Assembly (NCBI GenBank): GCA_009782165.1
Contig: WQUH01000077.1
Coordinates: 1-6,623, forward strand
Source: Pseudomonadota bacterium
GTDB lineage: Bacteria > Desulfobacterota > Desulfobulbia > Desulfobulbales > Desulfobulbaceae
DNA: 6,623 nt
Direction of reading: 5' to 3'
Position numbers and translations under genes: made by a program. Positions 6,362 to 6,623 of this stretch are shown here, piece after piece (positions within the stretch are counted from its first letter, which is position 1; each line of letters starts with the position of its first letter). Below the pieces are notes generated by a model. It searched no databases. It had not been told where the DNA came from and saw only the letters and a program-made list of their open reading frames with translations.

Positions 6362-6418
6362 AGCCAACTTTGCATCCGGCGCCGTCACGGGCGCGGAATC
6401 CGACCTTACCCGCACAGC

Positions 6419-6424
6419 AAGAGG
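6419..6424 (+). promoter_or_regulatory. Shine-Dalgarno for the YkgJ-family gene
   Basis: AAGAGG lies 5 nt before the ATG at 6430 and supports that start. Confidence 0.7.
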
Positions 6425-6429
6425 CGCCC

Positions 6430-6623
6430 ATGGCTATTGACGATTATGAATATGATGCGGCTGATTCTGATTTTATCAAGTCCACCGATAAAAATCCATC
6501 GAACATTCTGCCGGAGAAATTGACGCTCGCCTCGCATCTGCAGTTCAGATGCCACCCCGGAGTGAGCTGTTTCACGGCCTGCTGCCACAACATCAAGATC
6601 ATTCTCACCCCCTACGATATCCT
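6430..6623 (+). CDS. YkgJ-family cysteine-cluster protein, 5' part only
   Basis: The gene runs off the right edge after 64 complete codons. After an acidic, probably flexible N-terminus (residues 1-28) comes the cysteine cluster: C41, C47, C51 and C52 in CHPGVSCFTACCHN (41-54), followed by a hydrophobic ILTPYDI. This spacing and the trailing L-x-PYD segment are what I know of YkgJ-type (UPF0153-like) proteins, thought to bind zinc or an iron-sulphur cluster. Their molecular role is not well established. The start is supported by AAGAGG and by a strong promoter upstream. The codons before the cluster are more AT-rich than those of neighbouring genes, which may reflect a variable N-terminal tail. 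Confidence 0.85.
   Translation, partial: MAIDDYEYDAADSDFIKSTDKNPSNILPEKLTLASHLQFRCHPGVSCFTACCHNIKIILTPYDI

Noticed and set aside
6169..6431. Short minus-strand ORFs in the right intergenic region
   Set aside because: They are mutually overlapping, lack ribosome sites and cross the strong plus-strand promoter and the palindromic structure.

Overview
The window is GC-rich DNA that reads as an ordinary chromosomal stretch of a Gram-negative bacterium. I infer, without a database search, a member of the Desulfobacterota/Desulfuromonadota ('deltaproteobacteria'). The grounds are a DVU0298-like HEAT protein, a YkgJ-type protein with the CHPGVSC signature, and a heptose (LPS core) enzyme domain. 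No transposase, integrase, phage gene, CRISPR array, tRNA or rRNA is visible.

Layout. Positions 1-361 hold no convincing gene but contain a chain of inverted repeats. Next comes a leftward (-) cluster, in transcription order: ferritin (2340-2855), a DVU0298-like HEAT-type protein (1627-2328) and a 422-residue fusion of a YafV-like nitrilase/omega-amidase with an RfaE2-type heptose-1-phosphate adenylyltransferase (362-1630). The genes are 11 nt apart and then overlap by ATGA, so they are probably one operon. A divergent intergenic region (2856-3031) separates it from a rightward pair: a YdfG-type short-chain dehydrogenase (3032-3787) and FabB beta-ketoacyl-ACP synthase I (3802-5010), 14 nt apart. 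Convergent to fabB is a leftward pair: a 65-residue acidic protein of unknown function (5934-6131) followed by a PHP-domain phosphoesterase (5108-5893). A 298-base intergenic region follows. It contains a nested inverted-repeat structure (6227-6321) and a near-consensus sigma-70 promoter (6334-6361) for a YkgJ-family Cys-cluster gene that begins at 6430 and runs off the right edge.

How the genes relate. Most are housekeeping functions: iron storage, fatty-acid elongation, an NADP-linked reductase and a metal-dependent phosphoesterase. The most unusual item is the domain fusion at 362-1630, which joins an amidase of the metabolite-repair type to an LPS-heptose nucleotidyltransferase and sits downstream of a ferritin. 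The SDR-fabB pairing and the unknown small protein before the PHP gene are secondary points of interest. I do not see evidence for a novel defence or mobile system.
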